From assembly GCA_013359265.1 (NCBI GenBank), contig JABWCD010000027.1:1-64000 (forward strand): 64,000 bases of DNA, in the 5' to 3' direction. Of the stretch, positions 43,734 to 53,258 are shown piece by piece; the stretch's first letter is position 1; the number at the start of each line of letters is the position of its first letter. This DNA comes from Candidatus Hydrogenedentota bacterium (lineage in GTDB: Bacteria; Hydrogenedentota; Hydrogenedentia; Hydrogenedentales; SLHB01). A program made the position numbers and the translations under genes. The notes under the pieces are model-generated. The model saw nothing but the letters and a program-made list of their open reading frames with translations. It was not told the origin of the DNA and searched no databases.

Positions 43734-43857
43734 GTGCGGCGCCCGTCCGAAATCGCCTCCTACCCGAACCGCCGCTCGCGTCATTCGCGTTCGTGCTCGA
43801 ATCGGATTCGTAATCGGTTTAGAATATGTGCATTTGCCTCACTTCCGCCCGCGTACT

Positions 43858-44739
43858 ATGGACCATGAGGGGATTCACTTGATAGATCAATTCTTGACAA
43901 GCAAAGCCTCCAAGACCGAGACTGCGCTTCGTTCCTACCTCACGCGATGCTCCGACGCTCCGAGCGCGTTGCGTGAAGCGATCGAGTACAGCCTCTTCGC
44001 CGGCGGAAAACGCCTGCGTCCCGCGCTCGCGCTCGGCGCCGCGGAACTGGTCTCCGGCAACGACGCGCCGGCGTTACCGGTCGCATGCGCGCTCGAGATG
44101 ATTCATACGTACTCGCTCATCCACGACGATCTTCCTTCGATGGACAACGACGACCTGCGTCGCGGCAAACCTACTTTGCACAAGGTGTACGGTGAAGCCG
44201 TGGCGATTCTCGCGGGTGATGCGTTGTTGACGCTAGCATTCGAAGCGGCAGCGGATTGCGGAAGCATCCGCGTGATGCGGGAAATAGCCCAGGCCGCTGG
44301 AATGTGCGGCATGGTCGGCGGGCAGGTTATCGATATCGAGAGCGAGCACCGCCGCCTGGGCGTAGCGGAACTCCGTAAACTTCATGCGAAGAAGACCGGC
44401 GCGCTGATTCGGGTTTCTGTCCGCGCGGGCGCGATGGTCGCAGGCGCGGCCGAATCGCAGCTCGGCGCGCTGACCCAATACGGCGAAGCGATCGGCCTTG
44501 CGTTTCAGATCGCCGACGACATTCTCGACGTGGTCGGCGACGAGGTGGCCATCGGAAAGCCCGTCGGCAGCGACGAGGCCAGACAGAAATCGACCTACCC
44601 AGCGGTGATCGGGCTGGACGGTGCGCGAAAACTCGCGTCCGAAGCGATCGCCGATGCAGTCAATTCGCTCGCGGAGTTCGGACCTAAAGCGGACACGTTC
44701 CGCGCCCTCGCACGCTTCATTATCGAACGCGACCACTAA
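43858..44739 (+). CDS. ispA: Short-chain polyprenyl diphosphate synthase, farnesyl diphosphate synthase-like
   Basis: 293 residues. Both aspartate-rich motifs are present: DDLPSMDNDDLRRGKPT (first) and FQIADDILDVVGD (second), with the substrate-binding FAGGKRLRP near the N-terminus. They bind Mg2+ and the allylic and homoallylic diphosphates. HTYSLIHDD before the first motif and the two-residue insertion within it are typical of bacterial farnesyl diphosphate synthases. The product C15 unit feeds undecaprenyl phosphate and other isoprenoids. Start uncertain: ATG at 43858 is used, while TTG at 43879 has an AGGGG Shine-Dalgarno six bases ahead. Confidence 0.9.
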   Translation: MDHEGIHLIDQFLTSKASKTETALRSYLTRCSDAPSALREAIEYSLFAGGKRLRPALALGAAELVSGNDAPALPVACALEMIHTYSLIHDDLPSMDNDDLRRGKPTLHKVYGEAVAILAGDALLTLAFEAAADCGSIRVMREIAQAAGMCGMVGGQVIDIESEHRRLGVAELRKLHAKKTGALIRVSVRAGAMVAGAAESQLGALTQYGEAIGLAFQIADDILDVVGDEVAIGKPVGSDEARQKSTYPAVIGLDGARKLASEAIADAVNSLAEFGPKADTFRALARFIIERDH

Positions 44740-44800
44740 CCGGCCCGCCCCGCAGCAACCAAAATCGAATTCCCGAAGCCGTTTCGTTCATAATCCCCGG

Positions 44801-46228
44801 ATGCCCCATCTAGATACAACATCCGCCGGTGTTTTGTGGGAAGATCAAGATGCCCGCGAGGAATTGCTGCGCCGGGTTGTGACCGAACGGCTGGCCGAAA
44901 ACCCACCGCCGCGAATCGATGACTACGTTGTCGCCACGTACTTCTTCGCACTGCGCACTACGCGGCTAACCGATGCCGCGGAGGAAATCAGCTATCTCGC
45001 GACCAGCGGGGTGCACAATCCGCCGCCGGGTTCCCTGCTTGACCAATGCTCCGCCAAACCCGCCGGCGTGGACGCCTTTGATGCGACCGGCCGGTTGGGT
45101 CTTGCGCACGTCGCCATTCCCCTCAAGATGATGCAGCATCCCGACGGCCACGTGACGTCCTGCGATCTCCTGCACACCATCGCCGGCGCGGGCATTTTCG
45201 ATCTGTACGAACGGCAAGACGCACGTCTCGTCACGCTGCAGATTCCCGCCCACATCCTTCGCACGTTTCCCGGGCCTGCGTACGGGCCGAAAGGCGTTCG
45301 CAAAATGACCGGATTCGCGCCCGACCAACCGGCGTTCGGCACAATCCTGAAACCTACCGCGGGCATCACGCCGGAAGAGGTAGAGTTCCTTGTTGAAGAA
45401 GCGGCGCAGTGTCCGCTGTTCCTGTTTGTGAAGGAAGACGAAGACCTCTACCCCGACCTCGACTACTCGCCGGTCCGCGAACGCGCCCGGCGTGCGATGG
45501 CCGCCATTGACCGCGTCAAGGACAAGCGTGGGGGACTTGGCATCATCTTCGCGCCGCACGTAACCGGCTCTCCGCACGAAATCCTCGACACCGTTCACGC
45601 GGTCCTCGAATGCGGCGTGCGCGGCGTCATGTTCAGCGAAACCTTTGCGGCCGGGGCCGTGCGCATGGTGCGCGAATCGACAAAGCGCCTTCCGAATCCG
45701 CCTGCCATTTACGGCCACAACGCCGGTATCGGCACGCGCACCCGCGCAATCTGGCGCGACGTTATTGATTTGCTCGCACGCCTTGACGGCATCGACTTTC
45801 GGCAGACCGCGCCGCTCAAAGAGGGTATGCCGTTCCTGCGCCCCTACGGCGGCGAATGGCGCGCTTCCGAATCGACGCTGACAGCGCCCATCGACGGTAT
45901 TAACCCGACGATGATCGTCCGGGCAGGCGGACTGGACCAGGGCAATATCGGCATCAACCTCGCCGACGTCGAGGCCAGAGGGATCGAGGAGAACATCCTC
46001 TTCCTTGCGGGATCGGCTATTAACTCGATTAAGGACGGCGAGGGCAAACCCAATCCGCGCCTGGGCGCCGAGGCCATGCTGCAAGCGATCGACGTCCACA
46101 AGACCGGCGAACTGCGCGGAATTTCGGCTGACGACCATGTCCCCGCGCTTGTGTCCGTCGCGGAGCGCCGGAAGCTGATTGCCCTGCGCGAGGCCCTGCG
46201 CCAGCGTTATCCGCAGGTGGCCCAGTGA
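44801..46228 (+). CDS. RuBisCO-like protein (form IV)
   Basis: 475 residues with a RuBisCO large-subunit fold. TILKPTAGITPEE (Lys184) corresponds to the TIKP strand. LFVKEDED keeps the Lys211-x-Asp213-Glu214 metal and carbamate triad equivalent to KDDE of true RuBisCO. YGHNAGIGTRT replaces the HRAMH region. Because N-terminal active-site residues and loop 6 do not match photosynthetic RuBisCO, carboxylation of ribulose bisphosphate is unlikely. Form IV proteins act as enolases, isomerases or decarboxylases in thiomethyl-sugar or apiose-type pathways. The stop overlaps the GTG of the following oxidoreductase by 4 bases, suggesting a joint carbohydrate pathway. Confidence 0.85.
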   Translation: MPHLDTTSAGVLWEDQDAREELLRRVVTERLAENPPPRIDDYVVATYFFALRTTRLTDAAEEISYLATSGVHNPPPGSLLDQCSAKPAGVDAFDATGRLGLAHVAIPLKMMQHPDGHVTSCDLLHTIAGAGIFDLYERQDARLVTLQIPAHILRTFPGPAYGPKGVRKMTGFAPDQPAFGTILKPTAGITPEEVEFLVEEAAQCPLFLFVKEDEDLYPDLDYSPVRERARRAMAAIDRVKDKRGGLGIIFAPHVTGSPHEILDTVHAVLECGVRGVMFSETFAAGAVRMVRESTKRLPNPPAIYGHNAGIGTRTRAIWRDVIDLLARLDGIDFRQTAPLKEGMPFLRPYGGEWRASESTLTAPIDGINPTMIVRAGGLDQGNIGINLADVEARGIEENILFLAGSAINSIKDGEGKPNPRLGAEAMLQAIDVHKTGELRGISADDHVPALVSVAERRKLIALREALRQRYPQVAQ

Positions 46229-47313
46229 TCGCGAAAGAGCCGCGACTGCTCCGCGTGGGCGTACTCGGTTGTGGGCCCATCGCGCAGTTCGCCCATTTCG
46301 ACGCCTGCCGCAAAGGCCGCAACACGGAACTCTACGCGATTTGCGACGCCGCACCCGACCTGCTCGAACGTATGGCTGCCGTCCACCGGCCCGCGAAAAC
46401 CTACGCGAAATTCGACGATATGATGAACGATCCTGATGTGGAAGCCGTCATCGTAGCCACATCGGACCAGTTCCACGTCTCGTTGTGTGTGCAGGCGCTC
46501 AGTGCCGGCAAACACGTGTTCGTCGAGAAACCGCTGGGCGTCTCCGTCGAAGAATGCGAAGCGCTCCGCGCGTCGTTTCACGCAATTCGCGCGAAGGATC
46601 ATCGCGTCTTCCAGGTCGGCAACAACCGGCGGTTTGATCCCGGAGTCCGGTTCGCCCACCAATTCATCCAAGAGGAAATCGGAGGGCTAATCGCGATGAA
46701 GTCGTGGTACTGCGATTCCACCCAGCGCTACGCCATGACCGACAACCTCCAGCCGATTCCGATCACCAGCGCCAACGCCGTGCGCCCCGGCGGCAATCCT
46801 AAGGCCGACAAACGCAAGTACTTCATGCTCACACACGGCAGCCATCTCGTCGATTCCGCGCGGTTTCTCGCCGGCGAAATTGAGGCTGTAACGGCCAAGC
46901 TTGTCGAAAAGTACGACTCCTATTGCTGGTTTGTCTCCGCCGACTTCAAGGGCGGACACGTCGGTCACTTCGACCTTACGATCCCGATTCGAGGCGACTT
47001 CCAGGAGGGATTCCAGATTTACGGCGAGTTCGGCAGCGTTTACGGCAAGATACCGCTTCCGTGGTATCACAAGAGCGGCGACGTCGAATGCTTCTCTGTT
47101 AAGGACCGCCAATTCCGCCGCGTACTTGGCGAAGACGCCTACACGTACAAACTCCAGCTCGAAGCGTTTGCGGATTCCATCCTGCATGGCAGGGCGCAAG
47201 TCGGCGCGACGGTCGACGACGGGACCGCCGCGATGCGCGCGATGGTAGCAATTGCACGTTCCGTCGAATCCGGCGCGTCCGTCCGCCTCGACCAAGTCAC
47301 AGGGTCGGTTTAA
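46225..47313 (+). CDS. Gfo/Idh/MocA family NAD(P)-dependent oxidoreductase
   Basis: 362 residues. The Rossmann opening VGVLGCGPIAQFAH binds the dinucleotide, and FVEKPLG (Glu101-Lys102-Pro103) is the family signature with its catalytic Lys. The C-terminal substrate domain includes MLTHGSHLVDSARFLAGE with the active-site His. The family oxidises or reduces sugars, inositols and related polyols. The GTG start at 46225 overlaps the stop of the RuBisCO-like gene (GTGA), so translation is coupled and the two enzymes probably act on the same substrate chain. Confidence 0.92.
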   Translation: MIAKEPRLLRVGVLGCGPIAQFAHFDACRKGRNTELYAICDAAPDLLERMAAVHRPAKTYAKFDDMMNDPDVEAVIVATSDQFHVSLCVQALSAGKHVFVEKPLGVSVEECEALRASFHAIRAKDHRVFQVGNNRRFDPGVRFAHQFIQEEIGGLIAMKSWYCDSTQRYAMTDNLQPIPITSANAVRPGGNPKADKRKYFMLTHGSHLVDSARFLAGEIEAVTAKLVEKYDSYCWFVSADFKGGHVGHFDLTIPIRGDFQEGFQIYGEFGSVYGKIPLPWYHKSGDVECFSVKDRQFRRVLGEDAYTYKLQLEAFADSILHGRAQVGATVDDGTAAMRAMVAIARSVESGASVRLDQVTGSV

Positions 47314-47363
47314 TCAGCGGCGGTTCTGCTGAGCCGCTTTCCATTTCATCTAAGGTCCGGATA

Positions 47364-48494
47364 ATGCCAATACCAAAAGCCATCTTGAAACCCCGCGAAG
47401 ACCGCCGTCTTCTACGCGGCCATCTGTGGGCATACCGCAACGAGTTTGCCCGTCTCCCCGATGCTGCCGACGGCGATATTGTCGATGTGATCTCCGACGC
47501 TGGGCGTTTCGTTGGCCGCGGCTTCTTTCAGCACGAAGGCGGAATCGCGGTGCGCATTCTCGCGGACAAGGCCGACACGATCGACGACGCACTCATCGAG
47601 CGGCGTATTGCCCGGGCGCGCCGGTACCGCGAAACGCTCTACCCGAACGAATCGACCTACCGTTGGGTGTTTGGAGAAAGCGACGGACTCCCCGGCCTGA
47701 TTGCCGACCGCTACGGTGACATCGTCGCGATTGAGACGACGTGCGGCTTTTATGCCCGGCAGGCGGACCACGTCGCTCAGGGATTCCTCGACTTCGACGA
47801 TATCCGAGGAGTTCGGTTTCAGTCCGGGAACCAAGTCCAGCGATTCGGCGAGGTGCCCGCTCGGGTCGAGTCCGAGAGTTGCGCTGTGCGTTTCTCGGTA
47901 AACCTCGACCAAGGCCAGAAGACCGGGCTATTTCTCGATCAGCGCGAGAATTGCGTCGCGAACGCGCCCTTCATGCGCGGCGCGCGTGTATTGGACGGCT
48001 ATTGTTACGCGGGGCAGTGGGGCCTTCACGCGGCGCGTGCCGGGGCAGCGAGCGTACTGTGCGTCGATACGTCGCAACCCGCGCTTGATATGGCACTGGC
48101 AAACGCAGAAAGAAACGGTTTCGGCGCTACGATGTCCATTCATAGCGGAGACGTAGCGACTGTGCTGCGCCAGGGCGAGCGCTACGACGTAGTCGTCATC
48201 GACCCGCCGGCGCTCGCCAAGTCGCGCGCGCAGGTCCAGAAAGCCTTGGGTCACTACCAGTCGTTGAACCGCGACGCCATGCAGGCGGTCGAGCCAGGCG
48301 GCTACCTCGTCACGTCGTCCTGCTCGCATTTCGTCGACGAGGTTGCGTTTCTCGAAGTGTTGAAGCGCGCCGCGCGCTCGGTGCAGCGACCGATCTGGAT
48401 TGTCGAGGTTCGCGGCGCCGCCCGCGATCACCCCGTCCTCATGGCCATGCCCGAAACAGCCTACCTGAAGTGCGTCACGCTCCGCGTGTTCTAG
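47364..48494 (+). CDS. rlmI: RlmI-type 23S rRNA (cytosine-C5)-methyltransferase
   Basis: 376 residues. An N-terminal PUA-like RNA-binding domain (about 1-75) and a central EEHEI-like domain with WVFGESDGLPGLIADRYGD precede the SAM-binding core. The core reads GLFLDQRENC, VLDGYCYAGQWGLHAARAGA, IDPPALAKS and VTSSCSHF, the last carrying the catalytic Cys. The architecture matches E. coli RlmI, which modifies C1962 of 23S rRNA. It follows the Gfo/Idh/MocA gene by 50 bases on the same strand and ends by overlapping the convergent esterase gene by 4 bases. Confidence 0.88.
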   Translation: MPIPKAILKPREDRRLLRGHLWAYRNEFARLPDAADGDIVDVISDAGRFVGRGFFQHEGGIAVRILADKADTIDDALIERRIARARRYRETLYPNESTYRWVFGESDGLPGLIADRYGDIVAIETTCGFYARQADHVAQGFLDFDDIRGVRFQSGNQVQRFGEVPARVESESCAVRFSVNLDQGQKTGLFLDQRENCVANAPFMRGARVLDGYCYAGQWGLHAARAGAASVLCVDTSQPALDMALANAERNGFGATMSIHSGDVATVLRQGERYDVVVIDPPALAKSRAQVQKALGHYQSLNRDAMQAVEPGGYLVTSSCSHFVDEVAFLEVLKRAARSVQRPIWIVEVRGAARDHPVLMAMPETAYLKCVTLRVF

Positions 48495-49162
48495 CGCGCC
48501 TCGATCCAGTCTCCAATGTTTCGTAGCACGCCCTCCGGTAGCGTGTGTCCGCCCTCGTACCGAAGCCGCTCAAACGGAAATTGGTGGGTACTCAGGATCG
48601 CCTCCGCCTCCTCCGCCTTTGCCACAGGGACCACCGGATCGTCATCGGCGTGCGCGAGTAACACGGGGAACTTCGCCATCCCCGGCAACTTCTCGGCGAC
48701 ATCCGCCGGCAGGTCGGCGCAGCACGCGATGAGCCCGCGTGGCGCCACGGCGCCCGATGCAGCGAGGCGGTACGCCATTGAAACCCCTTGGCTGAAACCC
48801 AGTAAGAACAGGTTGTCGCGAACCTTTCCGAACTCGCCTTCGAGCGTGTCGAGGAGCCGGCCCATGTAACCCACGAAGTCCCGTATCGTCGTCTCTTTCT
48901 CGTAAATCGTCAGCCAGTTGAATCCCACTTTCTTGGGTTCAAGCTGCATGTAAAACTGGTGCGGACCCTGCGGCGCGACGACCAGGATGTTCCGCTCGCG
49001 CAACGGCGCGAAGTTGCGCACGAATCCCCTGCACTTCTGTCCGAATCCGTGCAGCGAAATGAGCGTCTTCCGTGGTGCGGTATGGTCACCATTCGGCGTC
49101 TGCACGCAGTAATACGCCGTCATTTCAATCGTGAGCCGTCGCACTTCCAGTTCATTCGACAT
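48491..49162 (-). CDS. Phospholipase/carboxylesterase-type alpha/beta hydrolase
   Basis: 223 residues from ATG at 49162 (GGGAGG six bases ahead). The catalytic triad is visible as Ser in LLGFSQGVSMAYR, Asp in LLAHADDDPVVPV and His in YEGGHTLPE. ISLHGFGQKCRGF supplies the oxyanion region. It matches the small predicted esterase family (COG0400-type) that hydrolyses acyl esters and thioesters. Cytoplasmic, no signal peptide. It is divergent from the large operon starting at 49273. Confidence 0.85.
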   Translation of the reverse strand: MSNELEVRRLTIEMTAYYCVQTPNGDHTAPRKTLISLHGFGQKCRGFVRNFAPLRERNILVVAPQGPHQFYMQLEPKKVGFNWLTIYEKETTIRDFVGYMGRLLDTLEGEFGKVRDNLFLLGFSQGVSMAYRLAASGAVAPRGLIACCADLPADVAEKLPGMAKFPVLLAHADDDPVVPVAKAEEAEAILSTHQFPFERLRYEGGHTLPEGVLRNIGDWIEAR

Positions 49163-49272
49163 CAGGCGCCTCCCACAAGGTGCCAAATCATAGCAGAGTC
49201 GTGTCCGCCCCGTTGTCCCACGCGCGGGCTGCTATGATAAACTCGTCGTTTACAGTGCAAGGGGGAACGCGG

Positions 49273-51660
49273 GTGCGGTTCGTCCATTGGGTCCATACAG
49301 TCCATAGGAGTCGTTGTTTATTCAACCGCGCAACGCTTCTGCTCGTGATCGGGAGCGTGTCTCTGTTCGCGTCGAATCCCGCCGCCGCATTCGAAGCGGG
49401 CGCTGCAAAGGTCGAGATCACCCCGCCGCTTGAAACCCCGTTGAACGGTTACGGAGACCGGATGGGGCGCGGCGCGATCGCTGTCCACGATCCCGTCTGG
49501 GCGCGCAGCCTCTTTCTAAGTGACGGCAAGACGGCGGTCTTGCTGGTCAACACGGACCTTTGCGTCATCAACCGCGAACTACGCGACCGCGTTTTCGAAC
49601 TCGCGCCAACGGACGTCCCGAAGGAAAATATCCTCCTCACGGCGACGCACACGCACAGCGCGCAGGGCGGCATGAGCCATCCGCTCATTTTTCGCGCCGT
49701 ATCGGGCCGGTTCATGCCCAACGTCCTCGAAGACACCGCGCAGCTGATTGTCGAATCGATGCAGGGCGCGCTCGCGGGCCGCAAACGCGCCACGATCGGC
49801 TTCGATGTCTCGTCACACGAAAACCTCACCGAAAACCGCCGCGTCCCTGAAGGCCCGATTGACCCGCAGATTGGCGTCATCCGTGTAGACGACTCCGACG
49901 GCAACGCCATCGCCATCGTTGCCAACATGGCCGCGCATCCGACAACCGTCGGCGGGCCGGACAAGCTCTCCATTTCCGCGGATTACCCAGGATATTTCTA
50001 TAGCGCCGTCGAAGCGCAGGCCGCCGCAGGATGCGTCGCGATGTTCCTCAATGGGGCGGAGGGCGATCAGCGGCCAAAGAACCCGGAGAACCTCGTCGGG
50101 TGGGCGCACACCGAGTGGGTGGGAAAACAACTCGCTGCAAAGGTCATGGAGGCCGCCGGGAACATCACGTGCGGGGAATTGGAGCTCCGCGTTGGCCACG
50201 CCACGCCGGACCTTCCTCCAACGATGGCCTCGTCGTTCATGCCGGCAACCACCGTGATCAAGACGCTCGAAATCGGCGACCTGCTGCTTACCTTCGTACC
50301 CGGCGAACCGTGCGTCGAGATCGGGCTGCGACTCCGCCGCATCGCACTCGTGCGCGGCTACAAGGCGCAATTTACCGTCGGTCTCGCGAACGACCATCTC
50401 TTGTACCTCGTTCCGCAGAGCGCGTACGCGGCGCCATCGTACGAGCGCAGCATGAACATGTACGGCCCGGGGATCGACGAATGGCTGTTTCGTCAGTTCG
50501 ACTCTTTGATGACGAGGGGCGAAAAGCAGCCCGAAGACGCGCCGATAGGGGACGCCGTGAAGCGCGACGTCGAAAACGGCGTAGTGCTCGAGTTGCGCGG
50601 CACGCCCTATGAAATCGGCCACCAACATGGCGCGGCGCTGGCCGAACAACTGCAACAGGCCTACGCAACGCAAATCGTCGCGCGCTGCCAGGACGGCACA
50701 TGGATCCCGAAGGATGGATGGTGGACATATGCGCCGTCGTTTGTCGATCTTTCGCCCCTCGCCTTGACCCGGCTCGGCATTGGCGCCCGGCCCATGCTCG
50801 TGTCGCTGTCGAGCGAAACTCTCGACGTGTTGACCGGCCTGGCTGACGGCGCGGAAATGCCGTTCGATGCCGTTTGGCTCCTGCAATGTGCGCCGACAAT
50901 TCTTGCATCCGAATCTGCCGACGCTCTGTACGGCGCCCCGTTCTGCACCATGCTCGCAATTACGGGCGACCGCGCCGGCACCGACCAGGTCTTGGTCGGC
51001 CGCAACTTCGATTGGCCGGAATCGCTCACACCGATTGTTCGCGATATGGACCCAAAGGGCGGCATGCGTTACGTGCAGGTTGGGTTTGCCTCCACAATAG
51101 GCGCGTTCACGGGCATGAACGAAGCAGGCCTCGCCGTAGCCGTCGAGCGCGTCGAATCCCTCGGCGCGCCGTCATTGGCCGGTCCTCCCGTGGAAATGGT
51201 GCTGCACGACGCGCTGCAAAAAGACCGTAGCGTGGCCGAAGTGCTCACCCGTCTCGATGCCGCGCCGCACCTGCGCGGATACCACGTGCTCGTGTGCGAC
51301 GCGATCGCGGAAAACGCGCGGGTCGTGGAACTCGGCGAGACCCGCACGACGCGCGTTGCGTCGAACGGCGTGCTGCTCGGCGTAAACCCCGCGGAAGCAC
51401 CCCAGCACGATGCCGACTACCGTTATCAGCGCATCAACGCGCTCCTGCGATCGCAGCGAGTCATCGAGTCGGATGCACTCGCTAGAGTGATGGCCGACCG
51501 CGAACCCGGACGTTCTGGACAACAAACAATCGTCAACGATCAAACGCGCCACAGCGTCGTTATGGAGCCGCGTTACAAGCGCATGCATGTATCCTTCCCT
51601 GATGCCAATGGGAAACTCGGCAGGCCCGTAACCATCTCGCTTCGAAAGACTGCGCCGTGA
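49273..51660 (+). CDS. Secreted fusion of neutral-ceramidase-like hydrolase and C45 (acyl-CoA:6-APA) Ntn acyltransferase
   Basis: 795 residues from GTG at 49273, chosen for AAGGGGG seven bases ahead and because it gives a clean signal peptide (residues 1-~40, ending AAAF). The ATG at 49234 is an alternative. The N-terminal ~430 residues are neutral/alkaline ceramidase-like: LTATHTHSAQGG holds zinc-binding His and Ser129 at the amidase nucleophile position, and MAAHPTTVG and FLNGAEGDQRP follow. The C-terminal ~340 residues are a C45/AAT domain: LELRGTPYEIGHQHG, the candidate autoprocessing Cys558 in GAPFCTML, and GRNFDWPE. Both domains break or form amide bonds to acyl chains, so a single protein may deacylate and reacylate a lipid amine. 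Fusion of these two domains is unusual. Confidence 0.82.
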   Translation: MRFVHWVHTVHRSRCLFNRATLLLVIGSVSLFASNPAAAFEAGAAKVEITPPLETPLNGYGDRMGRGAIAVHDPVWARSLFLSDGKTAVLLVNTDLCVINRELRDRVFELAPTDVPKENILLTATHTHSAQGGMSHPLIFRAVSGRFMPNVLEDTAQLIVESMQGALAGRKRATIGFDVSSHENLTENRRVPEGPIDPQIGVIRVDDSDGNAIAIVANMAAHPTTVGGPDKLSISADYPGYFYSAVEAQAAAGCVAMFLNGAEGDQRPKNPENLVGWAHTEWVGKQLAAKVMEAAGNITCGELELRVGHATPDLPPTMASSFMPATTVIKTLEIGDLLLTFVPGEPCVEIGLRLRRIALVRGYKAQFTVGLANDHLLYLVPQSAYAAPSYERSMNMYGPGIDEWLFRQFDSLMTRGEKQPEDAPIGDAVKRDVENGVVLELRGTPYEIGHQHGAALAEQLQQAYATQIVARCQDGTWIPKDGWWTYAPSFVDLSPLALTRLGIGARPMLVSLSSETLDVLTGLADGAEMPFDAVWLLQCAPTILASESADALYGAPFCTMLAITGDRAGTDQVLVGRNFDWPESLTPIVRDMDPKGGMRYVQVGFASTIGAFTGMNEAGLAVAVERVESLGAPSLAGPPVEMVLHDALQKDRSVAEVLTRLDAAPHLRGYHVLVCDAIAENARVVELGETRTTRVASNGVLLGVNPAEAPQHDADYRYQRINALLRSQRVIESDALARVMADREPGRSGQQTIVNDQTRHSVVMEPRYKRMHVSFPDANGKLGRPVTISLRKTAP

Positions 51661-53258
51661 GCGACGTAGTCCGAAACTACACCGGCTCCGGAGGTCGCAT
51701 CAAGGGCCGATCGATAGGCGCCCGCGGCAGCGGATGCCTCGGGCGAATCGCGCTGGGGTGCGTTGTGCTGCTGCTTTTCGTCCTGTGGTTCACACGCAAC
51801 AGCTATGAAGCAACCGCCTTTATCCCGGCCGGTTCGCGCTATAACGTTGTCCTGTCCGATCCCGTTAATGGACTCGACCGCATAACTGCATCGGACGTAT
51901 GGAATACGTGGCCGGATGCCGCGTCGCGCGACGCGCTGTTGCGAAAACTGCGCCAAGACCCAGGGGTTCCCCGCTGGGTGCTCAACAACCTGCTCACGCA
52001 ACGTCTGTACCTCACCGGAGGCGATGTGCGCACGTTCTCGGACGCGCTCGCCATCACCCACATGTCCCGCATCGGGACCCTCCTCGAACGCCTGTTAGTG
52101 TTCGGATCGGGTATAACGGGCGATTACGCCGGCGGATTGCGCATGCGCCATATCGAAAAGAGCGGCATCTACTATGCCGTGCGCGGACGAATTCTAATCC
52201 TCAGCGCAAACCGCGATGTGCTCGTCCACTCACTCACGTTGCAGCCGGGCGCCGCGCTCGATGACGTGGAGCGCGACAACCTGCTTACCGAAGGCGCGGA
52301 AGACGTCCGCGGTACAGTCCAACTCGCGGAAGACGATCCGCTTGGCGACGCTTTTGAGTCTATTGCTTTTGCCGTCCGTATTGACAACGACCGAGCATAT
52401 GCCAAATGCCACGCGACGATTCGAGAGTCGGCGCGCGCACGGTTCGGGCCGCTGCTCAACGGCGCAAATCCGTACGCCCTTGCAACGCCGATTCCCGGCA
52501 TGGTCGAAGTGTCCGCCAACTTCGGCAAGCCGGTGCGCGAAGTGTGGGCGAGCCTCGGCGAGGCGCTGGAGAGTTCGTGGCTCAATGCTTCGCAATGGCA
52601 AGCTTGGGAAGCGCCCAGCGCCGACGGCGCGCCGCGAGTTGCGCAGACTATCACGTCCATGCTCGGACCACTTGGCCCCTCGATTCGGCTGTCGTGTACC
52701 GGTTTCGATCAGAATGAAATGGTCCCAGTTCCTATCCTTGTCGGAACGTTGCAGGTCCCGGCCGGCGCAATTCCCAACCTCGGCGCGTTGCCGCCGCCTC
52801 CGACGGGTGCGAACCCCTGGGACATCTATCCCCGCTACAACGCCGACAAGAAACTCGCTTCAGTCCCACTCGTTGGCGGGCCTTCGCTCGAACCCGCCGC
52901 GCTGCTGGCCGGACGCGATCTGGTATTCGGCACAAGCAGGACCGCTGTGGAAGGTTTCACACAGCAAGGGCCGGCAACCGGTGAACTTGGCGAACAAGCG
53001 AACCTGTTCGCGCGCGTCTATCCGGAACCGCTGGTACGCGAAGGCGCCGCGGCGCTGCGACAGCTCGCGGAAGTCGGAATGTTGAAAGGGTACGATCTTG
53101 GATCCTTTGACACCGCCGCGCGCGGCTGGATCACATCCGCGGCGCGCGTGAAGGAGGTCGTCCTTGTTGCGGCGGGAACGGACAACGCCATCGACGCGGA
53201 GCTGCGCATCGTGTGCGGCGAAACCGCCGTGACCTCGCCAACAGGGACAACACAATGA
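51657..53258 (+). CDS. Single-pass membrane protein of unknown function, middle gene of the ceramidase operon
   Basis: 533 residues from GTG at 51657, overlapping the preceding stop by 4 bases (GTGA). A basic Gly-rich N-terminus is followed by one transmembrane helix (about 35-52, LGCVVLLLFVLWF). The large extracytoplasmic part is mixed alpha/beta. It contains repeated amphipathic segments and a Pro-rich GALPPPPTGANPWDIYPRYN. No catalytic motif is recognised. The tight coupling on both sides suggests it works with the secreted fusion enzyme, perhaps as an envelope-anchored partner. Confidence 0.75.
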   Translation: MSDVVRNYTGSGGRIKGRSIGARGSGCLGRIALGCVVLLLFVLWFTRNSYEATAFIPAGSRYNVVLSDPVNGLDRITASDVWNTWPDAASRDALLRKLRQDPGVPRWVLNNLLTQRLYLTGGDVRTFSDALAITHMSRIGTLLERLLVFGSGITGDYAGGLRMRHIEKSGIYYAVRGRILILSANRDVLVHSLTLQPGAALDDVERDNLLTEGAEDVRGTVQLAEDDPLGDAFESIAFAVRIDNDRAYAKCHATIRESARARFGPLLNGANPYALATPIPGMVEVSANFGKPVREVWASLGEALESSWLNASQWQAWEAPSADGAPRVAQTITSMLGPLGPSIRLSCTGFDQNEMVPVPILVGTLQVPAGAIPNLGALPPPPTGANPWDIYPRYNADKKLASVPLVGGPSLEPAALLAGRDLVFGTSRTAVEGFTQQGPATGELGEQANLFARVYPEPLVREGAAALRQLAEVGMLKGYDLGSFDTAARGWITSAARVKEVVLVAAGTDNAIDAELRIVCGETAVTSPTGTTQ

